Shown here: piece by piece, positions 1-7,593 of the stretch
Layout of the letters: each line of letters starts with the position of its first letter
How positions within the stretch are numbered: the first letter of the stretch is position 1
Assembly: GCF_002150735.1 (NCBI RefSeq)
Contig: NZ_MUKA01000054.1
Location: 1-64,000 of the forward strand
DNA length: 64,000 bases
Source: Streptomyces africanus
Lineage (GTDB): Bacteria; Actinomycetota; Actinomycetes; Streptomycetales; Streptomycetaceae
Direction of reading: 5' to 3'
The notes under the pieces: model-generated
Told to the model about the DNA's origin: nothing
Database searches by the model: none
The model's input: only the letters and a program-made list of their open reading frames with translations
Position numbers and translations under genes: made by a program

Positions 1-2361
1 CGGAACGCCGGGGGCGCCCGAGCCGAGCCCGGCGAGGAAGCCGGTGAGGTACTGGCGTTCCTGGGCGGACAGGACCGGGGGAGGGGAGGGCTGGAGGCCG
101 AACGGGTCGGTCCCGGCGGGGGTGACGGCCGTGGGCGTCAGCGTCCCGGCCGGTTCCTCGCCCACGGAGCCCGCCGCCTCGTGCCCGGACGCCTCTCGCA
201 CGGGCGTCGCCACCTTCGCCAGCGACACCGCGCACACCTTGAACTCCGGCTGGAACGACAGCGGATCCACCGCGTCGCTCGTCACCGCGTTGATGCTCAG
301 GTACTCGCCGAACAGGTCGTTCCAGTGGAAGGGCGCGAAACAGCAGCCCGGCCGCACCCGGTCCGTCACCACCGCCGGCAGCACGGCCCGCCCGCGCCGC
401 GAGGCGACCTCGACCAGATCGCCCTCGGCGACCCCGAGCGCGTCCGCGTCCCGCGGGTGGAGCTCCACGAACGGACCGGGGTTCAGCTTGTTGAGCTTGG
501 CGACCTTCCCGGTCTTGGTGAGCGTGTGCCACTGGTGCTGCACCCGCCCGGTGTTGAGGACGAAGGGATAGTCGTCGTCCGGCAGCTCCGCGGCGGGCAG
601 ATGTGGCCGGGCGAAGAAGACGGCACGACCGCTCGCCGTCGGGAAGCGCAGCCCCTCGTCACCCACGTACCGGACGGGATTGCGCTCCGGCCCGTCCTCC
701 CGCGCCGCCGGCCACTGCACGGGCGTCCGGCGCAACCGCTCGTAGGAGACACCGCGCAGATCCCACTGCGTCTTCGGGTTGTAAAACCGCCGGATCTCCT
801 CGAAGACCTGCTCGGCGCTGTCGTACGAGAACCCCTTCTCGTACCCCATCGCGCACGCGACCTCCGCGATGATCCGCCAGTCGGCCATCGCCTCCCCGGG
901 CGGATCCGCGGCGGCCCGGGTCAGGGTGAGGTTGCGCTCGCTGTTGACGAAGACGCCCTCCGCCTCGGTCCACATGGCGCCGGGCAGGACCACATCGGCG
1001 TACGCGTTCGTCTCGGTGTCCGCGAACACGTCCTGCGTGACGACGAACTCGGCGGCCTCCAGGCCCTCGATGACCGTACGGCGGTTGGCGACCGAGGCGA
1101 CGGGGTTGGTGCAGATGATCCAGCAGGCCTTGATCTCCCCGTCGGCCATCTTCCGGAACATCTCGACGGTGCCCTGCCCGACCCCGTCGGCCCGCAGCGT
1201 CCCCGGCGGCAGCTCCCACACGTCCTCGGTGAACGCCCGCTCCTCCGGCACGAGCACCGACCGCTGCCCCGGCAGCCCCGGGCCCATGTAGCCCATCTCG
1301 CGCCCGCCCATGGCGTTGGGCTGGCCGGTGAGCGAGAACGGCCCGGCGCCCGGACGGCAGATCGCGCCCGTCGCCAGATGCAGGTTGACCAGGGCGTTGG
1401 TGTTCCAGGTGCCGTGCGTGGACTGGTTCAGCCCCATCGTCCAGCAGCTCATCCACTGCCGGCCGGCCTCGCCGATCAGCCGGGCGGCCCGGCGGATGTC
1501 GTCCTCGGCGAGCCCGGTGATCTCCGCGACCGCCGCCGGGGCGTAGTCGGCGAGGAACCCGGGCAGGTCCTCCCAGCCCTCGGTGTGGGCCGCGACGAAC
1601 TCCGGGTCGGTGTGCCCGTCCTCGTGCAGCAGGTGCAGCAGGCCGTTCAGCAGCGCGAGGTCGGTCCCCGGCCGGATCTGGAGGAACAGGTCCGCCTTGG
1701 CCGCGGTCGCGGTCCGCCGCGGATCGACGACGATCAGCCTGGCGCCCGCCTTGACCCGCTCCATCATCCGCAGGAAGAGGATCGGATGGCAGTCGGCCAT
1801 GTTCGAGCCGATGACGAGGAAGACGTCCGCCTGATCGAAGTCCTCGTACGAGCCGGGCGGCCCGTCCGCGCCCAGCGACAGCTTGTAGCCGGTGCCCGCG
1901 CTCGCCATGCACAGCCGCGAGTTCGACTCGATCGCGTTCGTCCCCACGAACCCCTTGGCCAGCTTGTTCGCCAGGTACTGCGCCTCCAGGCTCATCTGCC
2001 CGGACACATAGAAGGCGACCGCGTCCGGCCCGTGCGTGTCGACGATCGCCCGTAGCCGCGCGGCGGTCTCGGCGATCGCGTCGGAGACGGGCGAGGGCAC
2101 CGGCTCCTCGCCCCGGTCGTCCCGGACCAGCGCGCTGGTCAGCCGGCCGGGGGCGGCGAGCAGGTCGGCCGTGGTCGCGCCCTTGGTGCACAGCCGGCCC
2201 GCGTTCGCCGGGTGAGCCTTGTCACCGGACGCCTTCAGGACCGTGCGCCGCCCGTCCGGCCCCATGGCGACATCGAGCACGAGACCGCAGCCCACCCCGC
2301 AGTACGAGCAGACGGTGCGCACCGCTTGCGTCTCCTGCTGGGGACGGGGCGTCGTGGTCAT
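1..2361 (-). CDS. Assimilatory nitrate reductase, probable fusion to a sulfite-reductase-type flavoprotein (3' end outside window)
   Basis: Molybdopterin oxidoreductase that would reduce nitrate to nitrite in the cytoplasm for nitrogen assimilation. It starts at ATG 2361 and stays open for 787 codons to the window edge. The N-terminus carries the iron-sulfur motif VCSYCGVGCGL and a later Cys in AGRLCTKGA. The residues read from about 550-340 on the plus strand include NTGRVQHQWHTLTKTGK, typical of the C-terminal molybdopterin-dinucleotide domain. A proline-rich linker follows, then LSAQERQYLTGFLAGL, which resembles the start of CysJ-like flavoproteins. Stand-alone NasA-type enzymes are about 700 residues, so I infer the known streptomycete fusion of nitrate reductase with a sulfite reductase flavoprotein alpha part. 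The flavodoxin/FAD part is not in the window. Confidence 0.9.
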   Translation of the reverse strand, partial: MTTTPRPQQETQAVRTVCSYCGVGCGLVLDVAMGPDGRRTVLKASGDKAHPANAGRLCTKGATTADLLAAPGRLTSALVRDDRGEEPVPSPVSDAIAETAARLRAIVDTHGPDAVAFYVSGQMSLEAQYLANKLAKGFVGTNAIESNSRLCMASAGTGYKLSLGADGPPGSYEDFDQADVFLVIGSNMADCHPILFLRMMERVKAGARLIVVDPRRTATAAKADLFLQIRPGTDLALLNGLLHLLHEDGHTDPEFVAAHTEGWEDLPGFLADYAPAAVAEITGLAEDDIRRAARLIGEAGRQWMSCWTMGLNQSTHGTWNTNALVNLHLATGAICRPGAGPFSLTGQPNAMGGREMGYMGPGLPGQRSVLVPEERAFTEDVWELPPGTLRADGVGQGTVEMFRKMADGEIKACWIICTNPVASVANRRTVIEGLEAAEFVVTQDVFADTETNAYADVVLPGAMWTEAEGVFVNSERNLTLTRAAADPPGEAMADWRIIAEVACAMGYEKGFSYDSAEQVFEEIRRFYNPKTQWDLRGVSYERLRRTPVQWPAAREDGPERNPVRYVGDEGLRFPTASGRAVFFARPHLPAAELPDDDYPFVLNTGRVQHQWHTLTKTGKVAKLNKLNPGPFVELHPRDADALGVAEGDLVEVASRRGRAVLPAVVTDRVRPGCCFAPFHWNDLFGEYLSINAVTSDAVDPLSFQPEFKVCAVSLAKVATPVREASGHEAAGSVGEEPAGTLTPTAVTPAGTDPFGLQPSPPPVLSAQERQYLTGFLAGLGSGAPGVP

Positions 2362-2384
2362 GCCGTCGACGGTACGAACGCCCC

Positions 2385-2432
2385 GTTACGCAGGTGTCAC
2401 ATCGCTTGATCACGAGGAGTTACGCCCGTCAC
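2385..2432 (-). promoter_or_regulatory. GlnR-like half sites upstream of the nitrate reductase
   Basis: On the plus strand GTTAC-n6-GTCAC lies at 2385-2400 and GTTAC-n4-GTCAC at 2419-2432, in the gap just upstream of the nitrate reductase start. GlnR boxes in Streptomyces are built from GTnAC-like half sites six bases apart, and assimilatory nitrate reductase is a plausible GlnR target. The first pair has the right spacing, but the second half sites are not the canonical GaAAc, so the call is tentative. Confidence 0.3.
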
Positions 2433-2555
2433 ACAGCCGTCTTCCGGCCGTTGTGAGGTGCATCGAGGTGGCGGAGCGTGTCGCAGTTGGGCCGAACGGG
2501 TGACCGTACGCAAGAATTGGCCGATGGAGACAGCCAGCGCGAGCCAGGACGGAGC

Positions 2556-2951
2556 ATGCCGGTGAACAGCCACGATGTCACCGACGAACAGTGGGAGGGG
2601 CTCGCCCAGGTCGTGCCGCTGCGGGGCCGGGACGCCTGGCCGTCGTCCGTCGGCCACCGGTCCATGCCCGAGGCCGAGACGGAGGCGCGACGCCGCTTCG
2701 TCCTGTTGCGGGTGAACGTCTTCGCCGACGCCCGTGACGTCGCCGAGACCCTGATGGCGGGCGTGCCGGTGCTGCTCGACCTGACCGGCGCGGAGACGGA
2801 GGTCGCCAAGCGCGTCCTCGACTTCAGTACCGGTGTCGTCTTCGGCCTGGCGAGCGGAATGCACCGGGTGGACCGCAACGTGTTCCTGCTGACGCCGGCG
2901 GGGACCGAGGTGACGGGACTGATGGAGGGGGTCGGGGTTCCCGGGGTGTGA
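2556..2951 (+). CDS. SepF-family cell-division protein (SflB-like)
   Basis: Short SepF-type protein of 131 residues. Its core (residues ~40-115) contains the pattern FADARDVAETLMAGVPVLLDL and then FSTGVVFGLASGMHRVDRNVF, the beta-alpha-beta SepF fold that interacts with FtsZ at septa. Streptomyces have a main SepF in the dcw cluster and shorter SepF-like proteins (SflA, SflB). This stand-alone gene without ftsZ neighbours fits the second class. Start choice: GGACGGAG at 2548-2555 can serve ATG 2556 poorly or GTG 2562 well (7-nt spacing). A longer frame back to ATG 2478 lacks similarity in its extra N-terminus. Family assignment is firm; the exact paralogue is inferred. Confidence 0.8.
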   Translation: MPVNSHDVTDEQWEGLAQVVPLRGRDAWPSSVGHRSMPEAETEARRRFVLLRVNVFADARDVAETLMAGVPVLLDLTGAETEVAKRVLDFSTGVVFGLASGMHRVDRNVFLLTPAGTEVTGLMEGVGVPGV

Positions 2952-3038
2952 CGCCCGTCGGGGGCCGGGTCGCCCGATCGTAGGAAGCCCCAGGAGACGG
3001 AACGGTTCGTCCCGCGGGCGGAGTCCTACGGTCCGGAC

Positions 3039-4187
3039 ATGACCCAGCCCCCCGCTCCCACGCCTCCGGCCTCGCTCGTACGGCCGCGCATCACCGAACT
3101 GCGGCTCTCCGCCTTCGCCGGCCACCGGCGCGCCGCTCTCCCGCTCGGGCCGCTCACGCTCCTCGCTGGTGCCAGCGGCTGCGGCAAGTCGACCGCGCTG
3201 CGGGCGTACGAGGCGCTCGCCCGGCTCGGGGGAGGCGCGGCGCTCGGCGAGGCGTTCCCGGACCCCGTCGCCTGTGTACCGGAGCGGGCCCGGCCCGACG
3301 CGCAGCGCCGCCGCGGCTTCCGTATCGGCTGTACGGCCGACGGGCCCGCCGGCCCGGTCCGGCTCGATGTCGCCGTGCAGGCCGAGCCTCAACTGCGCGT
3401 CGTGGGCGAGCGGTTGACGGCCGACGGGCTGGTGCTGCTGGAGACGGCCCTGCGCGACCCCGGGAAGCGGGCCGTGCAGGCCGCCTGGCACACGGCCGGA
3501 CCGACGCCGGTGACCCGTGGCCCGCTGCCGGACGACCGGCTCGGCACCGCCCTGCTGCCGCTGCGCGTGGCAGGCCGGACGCCCGGGCAGCGCAGGGTGC
3601 TGTCCGCAGCCGAGCAGATGGTCGTCGCCCTGCGCTCCGCCTTCGCCTGCGATCCCGACCCCGGCCGGATGCGCGGCCCCGTGCCGGCCGGTTCCGGGCG
3701 GCTCCTGCGTGGCTGCGGCAACCTCGCCGACGTCCTGCTGCGCACGCGCTCCGAGTGCGGACACCGGCACACGCAGTTCGTCGCCGCGGTCCGGGCCGGC
3801 TGCGCGGGGCCGGTGGCGGACGTGCTCGCCGAGCCACTGGACGACGGGACGGTGCGGGCGGTGCTCGACCGGGGCGACGGCGTCCGGACCGGGCTGCGGC
3901 GGCTCGGTGACGGTGAACTGCGGTACACGGCCCTGGCCTTGGTGCTGCTCACCGGCCCCGGGGTGCTGGAGGTCGACCCGGCCAGTGAGGTGCCCGCCGC
4001 CCTCCAGACGCTCACCGTCCTCGCCGACGGCTTCGACCGGGGACTCGACCCCGGCCAGCGGGGCGAACTGCTGCGGCTCGCGGTCCGGATGTGCGAGCGC
4101 GGTCACGTCCGGCTGGTCGGCGCGGTGAGCGACCCGTCGTGGGCCGCCGGGACCGACGGGGTCACGGTGGTACACCTGAAGCCGTGA
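3039..4187 (+). CDS. AAA/ABC-type ATPase of RecF/SMC-like fold, function unknown
   Basis: A 382-residue ATP-binding protein. It begins with a RecF-like strand pattern (ITELRLSAFAGHRRAALPLG), followed by Walker A GASGCGKST near residue 50. A late segment LRRLGDGELRYTALALVLL resembles the signature region and helix of AAA_15/AAA_21-type ATPases. The middle is variable and lacks a recognisable long coiled coil. The gene overlaps the next start by four bases (GTGA), so it is probably co-translated with the MazG-like gene. A role in DNA metabolism or defence (OLD-like ATPases share this fold) is possible, but nothing here proves it. Confidence 0.75.
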   Translation: MTQPPAPTPPASLVRPRITELRLSAFAGHRRAALPLGPLTLLAGASGCGKSTALRAYEALARLGGGAALGEAFPDPVACVPERARPDAQRRRGFRIGCTADGPAGPVRLDVAVQAEPQLRVVGERLTADGLVLLETALRDPGKRAVQAAWHTAGPTPVTRGPLPDDRLGTALLPLRVAGRTPGQRRVLSAAEQMVVALRSAFACDPDPGRMRGPVPAGSGRLLRGCGNLADVLLRTRSECGHRHTQFVAAVRAGCAGPVADVLAEPLDDGTVRAVLDRGDGVRTGLRRLGDGELRYTALALVLLTGPGVLEVDPASEVPAALQTLTVLADGFDRGLDPGQRGELLRLAVRMCERGHVRLVGAVSDPSWAAGTDGVTVVHLKP

Positions 4188-4507
4188 CAGAACCTCTCGA
4201 CGTGGCGAAACTGCAGCGCCGGCTGGCCGAGTTCGCGGCCGCGCGGAACTGGCAGCCCTACCACACCCCCAAGAACCTGGTCGCCGCGCTCAGCGTGGAG
4301 GCGTCCGAACTGGTCGAGATCTTCCAGTGGCTGACGCCCGAGGAGTCGGCCCGTGTCATGAGCGATCCGGACACCGCGCACCGGGTCACGGACGAGGTCG
4401 CCGACGTGCTCGCGTATCTGCTCCAGCTGTGCCAGGTGCTCGGCATCGACCCGCTGGCCGCACTGGACGCGAAGATCGACCGGAACGAACGGAGGTTCCC
4501 GATCTAG
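4184..4507 (+). CDS. MazG-like nucleotide pyrophosphohydrolase
   Basis: A 107-residue all-alpha NTP pyrophosphohydrolase of the MazG/RS21-C6 type, which hydrolyses (often modified) nucleoside triphosphates to monophosphates and pyrophosphate. The metal-binding motif is visible as SVEASELVEIFQW and then TDEVADVLAYLLQL, giving the ExxE...ExxD arrangement. The GTG start overlaps the stop of the upstream ATPase gene. House-cleaning is the usual role of the family; the true substrate cannot be read from sequence. Confidence 0.88.
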   Translation: MTEPLDVAKLQRRLAEFAAARNWQPYHTPKNLVAALSVEASELVEIFQWLTPEESARVMSDPDTAHRVTDEVADVLAYLLQLCQVLGIDPLAALDAKIDRNERRFPI

Positions 4508-4684
4508 GAGTCGCACAGTCCACTTGTACTCTGTGTAACCAAAATGCAGCCCGAATCCGAATTGTTGTCCGCAGATTTCCGTCTTCCTCTGGCTTTTCGT
4601 CTCACACCCCTTCACTCTGGGTAGTGAACAAGGGAGTCGGGCGGACGGACGCGCGAAGCGCGTCGGACAGGACGGGGGCAGCGC

Positions 4685-5155
4685 ATGGACGCGGTGCGGC
4701 TCATCATGACGAGCAGGCGGTCCCTGGCGGCGGGCGGCGACGTGCCGGGAATCCTGGCCGAGGTGTGGCAGGCGCAGGCCCTCGCACAGGCGATAGGAAG
4801 CCGCCTCGCGGTCGCCGGCCCGCCCGAACTGCGCGGCGAGGCACTGGGGTTGACGGAGCTGGCGGGCCGCGGCTGCGGTGTCCTCGACCCGCCCGAACTG
4901 GCCCCCGGTGAGCTGCGGGCGGGCCGGCTCACCGAGTTGGGCGACGCCCGCCACACCCTGATGTGCCTCGGCGGCCTCCTCGGCGAGGTCGGCATCGCCC
5001 TCGTGGGCCTCGCCAGCGCCGCGGACGACGAGGGCGCGTACTGGCAGTGCATGGAAGCCATCGACGCGGCGGACGAGTCCCGGGACCGCGTCCTGGAAAT
5101 GCTCCGCAGACTCGCGGACCGGGAACAGGCGCTGCCGGAGAAGGAGGCGGGGTAG
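4685..5155 (+). CDS. Conserved Streptomyces hypothetical protein (possibly DUF6099)
   Basis: A 156-residue soluble, mostly helical protein with no signal peptide or membrane segment. I recognise it only as a conserved actinobacterial hypothetical, possibly the DUF6099 family; that name is from memory. It follows a 177-nt gap (4508-4684) that is less GC-rich than the surrounding genes and is the likely promoter region. ATG 4685 is preceded by GGGGGCAGCGC. No catalytic motif is evident. Confidence 0.7.
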   Translation: MDAVRLIMTSRRSLAAGGDVPGILAEVWQAQALAQAIGSRLAVAGPPELRGEALGLTELAGRGCGVLDPPELAPGELRAGRLTELGDARHTLMCLGGLLGEVGIALVGLASAADDEGAYWQCMEAIDAADESRDRVLEMLRRLADREQALPEKEAG

Positions 5156-5199
5156 CGGCCGCCGAAGGCCGGTCCCGGCCCGCCCCGCCGGAGCGGACC

Positions 5200-5373
5200 T
5201 CAGCCGACTGGCTCCTCCTCGCCCGGCCTCCGGTCGGCGTCCCCCGCCGCCTGAAGATCCGCGTCCAGCGCCGACAGGTCCGCGTTCAGCGCCGCCATCA
5301 GCTCCTCCATCTGCTGCAACAGCCCTTTCGGCTGCCCGGTCCCGCCCTGCTGCGGCACGGTCTCTTCGGACAT
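5200..5373 (-). CDS. Small acidic hypothetical protein, 57 aa
   Basis: Reading leftward from ATG 5373, a 57-codon frame encodes a Gln/Glu/Asp-rich protein starting MSEETVPQQGG, with a central helix LLQQMEELMAALNADLSALD and ending in EEEPVG. A strong ribosome site GAGGAGG lies about 4 nt upstream of the ATG. The heptad-like Leu/Met spacing suggests a short amphipathic or coiled-coil helix. It converges on the upstream hypothetical gene. Family unknown; the strong ribosome site and protein-like composition are the support. Confidence 0.6.
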   Translation of the reverse strand: MSEETVPQQGGTGQPKGLLQQMEELMAALNADLSALDADLQAAGDADRRPGEEEPVG

Positions 5374-5611
5374 GACGGCCTCCTCGGCCCCTGGCCCCCG
5401 GGGAGGCCGACGCGGGTGACGCCCCGGCGCTCACCGGCCGGTGCGGAAGCCGGGGGCTCCGGCTCCGCCCGAGCCAACGATCATCAACGGGGCCGGTCAC
5501 TGGCCCGGTCACGCGGGACCCGCGGTATGGACGTAATTTCACCCGACCGGGGACCGGGCGGGGCGGGGGTCCGATCGCGTCGTCCCACGGCCCGGCGTGC
5601 AGGATGGAAGC

Positions 5612-6535
5612 ATGGATCTTCGCATCTTCACCGAGCCCCAGCAGGGGGCCACCTACGACACTCTGCTCACCGTGGCCAAGGCCACGGAGGAGCTCGGCTT
5701 CGACGCATTTTTCCGTTCCGACCACTATCTCCGCATGGGCTCCGTGGACGGCCTGCCCGGCCCCACCGACGCCTGGATCACGCTGGCCGGACTCGCCCGC
5801 GAGACCAAGCGCATCCGGCTCGGCACCCTGATGACCGCCGGCACCTTCCGCCTGCCCGGCGTGCTCGCCATCCAGGTCGCGCAGGTCGACCAGATGTCCG
5901 GCGGCCGGGTCGAGCTCGGCCTCGGCGCGGGCTGGTTCGAGGAGGAGCACAAGGCCTACGGCATCCCGTTCCCCAAGGAGAAGTTCGCCCGCCTCGAGGA
6001 ACAGCTGGAGATCGTCACCGGCCTGTGGTCGACGGACCTCGGCAAGACCTACGACTTCCACGGCACCTACTACGACCTCACGGACTCTCCCGCGCTGCCC
6101 AAGCCCGCGCAGGAGAAGATCCCCGTGCTCGTCGGCGGCCACGGCGCCACCCGCACCCCGCGACTGGCCGCGAAGTACGCCGACGAGTTCAACATCCCGT
6201 TCGGCTCGATCGAGGACAGTGAGCGCCAGTTCGGCCGGGTCCGTGCCGCCGCCCAGGAGGCCGGCCGCAGCGGTGACGACCTCGTCTACTCCAACGCCCT
6301 CGTCGTCTGCGTCGGCCGGGACGACCAGGAGGTCGCCCGCCGGGCCGAGGCGATCGGCCGCGAGCCCGGCGAACTGAGGCTCAACGGCCTGGCGGGTACC
6401 CCGGCCGAGGTCGTCGACAAGATCGGCCGCTACGCCGAGATCGGCGCGAGCCGCATCTACCTCCAGATCCTCGACCTGGACGACCTCGACCACCTGGAGC
6501 TGATCTCCTCGCAGGTGCAGTCCCAGCTGTCGTAA
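5612..6535 (+). CDS. LLM-class F420-dependent oxidoreductase
   Basis: A 307-residue luciferase-like TIM-barrel protein. Family hallmarks visible are GFDAFFRSDHYLRMG, RIRLGTLMTAGTFRLPGVLA, DQMSGGRVELGLGAGWFEEE and IPVLVGGHGATRTPRLAAKYAD, matching actinobacterial F420-dependent LLM proteins. These use reduced coenzyme F420 (less often FMN) to transfer hydride to small substrates; the substrate is unknown. ATG 5612 is preferred over GTG 5597 because AGGA at 5601-5604 is well spaced and the family begins MDLRIFTEP. It is monocistronic, ending at a strong hairpin. Confidence 0.88.
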   Translation: MDLRIFTEPQQGATYDTLLTVAKATEELGFDAFFRSDHYLRMGSVDGLPGPTDAWITLAGLARETKRIRLGTLMTAGTFRLPGVLAIQVAQVDQMSGGRVELGLGAGWFEEEHKAYGIPFPKEKFARLEEQLEIVTGLWSTDLGKTYDFHGTYYDLTDSPALPKPAQEKIPVLVGGHGATRTPRLAAKYADEFNIPFGSIEDSERQFGRVRAAAQEAGRSGDDLVYSNALVVCVGRDDQEVARRAEAIGREPGELRLNGLAGTPAEVVDKIGRYAEIGASRIYLQILDLDDLDHLELISSQVQSQLS

Positions 6536-6556
6536 GGCCTGTACGGCCCGACAGCG

Positions 6557-6609
6557 GGACGGCCGTCCGGCGGATCGGGCGTGGAGCGCGATCCGCCGGA
6601 CAGCCGTCC
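6557..6609. terminator. Bidirectional hairpin terminator
   Basis: Left arm 6557-6577 and right arm 6589-6609 pair over 21 positions with one mismatch (core GTCCGGCGGATCG with CGATCCGCCGGAC) around an 11-nt loop. It lies between the convergent oxidoreductase (ends 6535) and DUF574 methyltransferase (ends 6630). There is no T-tract, as is usual in Streptomyces. Confidence 0.8.
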
Positions 6610-6629
6610 GTCGAGGCCCGCGCCGCCCG

Positions 6630-7451
6630 TCAGGGCTTGCGGCCGACCGCCACGTAGAGGGGCATCTCCTCGCCCTCGCCGCCGGTCTGTTCCCCGAGCT
6701 CGGGATGCCACCGAGCGGCCAGTGCCACCCCCGGCTCCACCAGCTCAAGTCCCGTGAAGAACGCCGAGAACTCGGCACGGGAGCGCACCTGCGCCGCCGT
6801 CCCGCCCTTGCGGTAGACCTCGACGACCCGCTCCCAGGTCTCCGGGTCGAAGTCGCCGGTGGCGTGCGAGAGCGTCACGTAGCTTCCGGACGGCAGGGGT
6901 TCGAGAAGCTCGCGGACGATCCGGGCGGGCTCGTCCTCGTCCCCCACCAGGTGCAGCAGGGCGACGAGGGACAGCGCGATCGGCTGAGTGAAGTCGAGGG
7001 TCTCCCGTGCCGCCGCGATGATCTTCCCCGGTTCCCGTACGTCGCCGTGGACGTAGGCGGTCCTTCCCTCCGGCGTGCTGTGCAGCAGGGCCTGGGCGTG
7101 CCGGAGGACGATCGGATCGTTGTCCGCGTACACCACCCGGGCCTCCGGGACGGTCTCCTGGACGATCTGGTGCAGGTTCGGCTCGGTCGGAATGCCGGTT
7201 CCGATGTCGAGGAACTGCCGGACGCCTCGCCCGGCCAGCAGCCGGGAGGCGCGGTGCATGAACAGGCGGTTGGTCCGCGCCAGTTCCCTGGCGGCGGGGA
7301 AGAGGGATATCACCTGCTCCGCCGCCTCCGCGTCGACCGGGTAGTTGTCCTTCCCGCCGAGGTAGTAGTCGTACATGCGTGCCGAGTGGGGTTTGCCGGT
7401 GTCGATGTGTCCCCCGCTGGTCCCGGCGTCTGTCACGTGAGGCCTCCGCAT
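6630..7451 (-). CDS. DUF574-type SAM-dependent methyltransferase
   Basis: A 273-residue S-adenosylmethionine methyltransferase of the streptomycete-expanded DUF574 (Methyltransf_19) family. The N-terminal signature HSARMYDYYLGGKDNYPVD is diagnostic. The SAM-binding motif is FLDIGTGIPTEPNLHQI, and VVYADNDPIV is motif II. Natural substrates are generally unknown. It stands alone between a terminator and the divergent hen1 promoter. Confidence 0.9.
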   Translation of the reverse strand: MRRPHVTDAGTSGGHIDTGKPHSARMYDYYLGGKDNYPVDAEAAEQVISLFPAARELARTNRLFMHRASRLLAGRGVRQFLDIGTGIPTEPNLHQIVQETVPEARVVYADNDPIVLRHAQALLHSTPEGRTAYVHGDVREPGKIIAAARETLDFTQPIALSLVALLHLVGDEDEPARIVRELLEPLPSGSYVTLSHATGDFDPETWERVVEVYRKGGTAAQVRSRAEFSAFFTGLELVEPGVALAARWHPELGEQTGGEGEEMPLYVAVGRKP

Positions 7452-7593
7452 CTGCGCGTGGGCGCCCTCCCGAATCCCCCTCGAACGCCCGGTCGATCAG
7501 GAGGCTAGCGAAAATTCCCGGGTGCCGCCGGTGCCCGCTCTGTACGGTGGGGCGTATCCGCAGTTCAGACCACTGATCAAAGGTCGACCCACC

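Noticed and set aside
181-2055. 624-codon open frame on the plus strand
   Set aside because: It lies antisense to the nitrate reductase, has an Arg/His/Pro-rich composition typical of high-GC shadow frames and no protein motif.
659-2191. 510-codon open frame on the minus strand in another phase
   Set aside because: Out of phase with the conserved nitrate reductase motifs; composition is Arg/Gly-rich.
4103-6778. 891-codon minus-strand frame
   Set aside because: Crosses four real genes on both strands and shows no domain; high GC leaves few stop codons.
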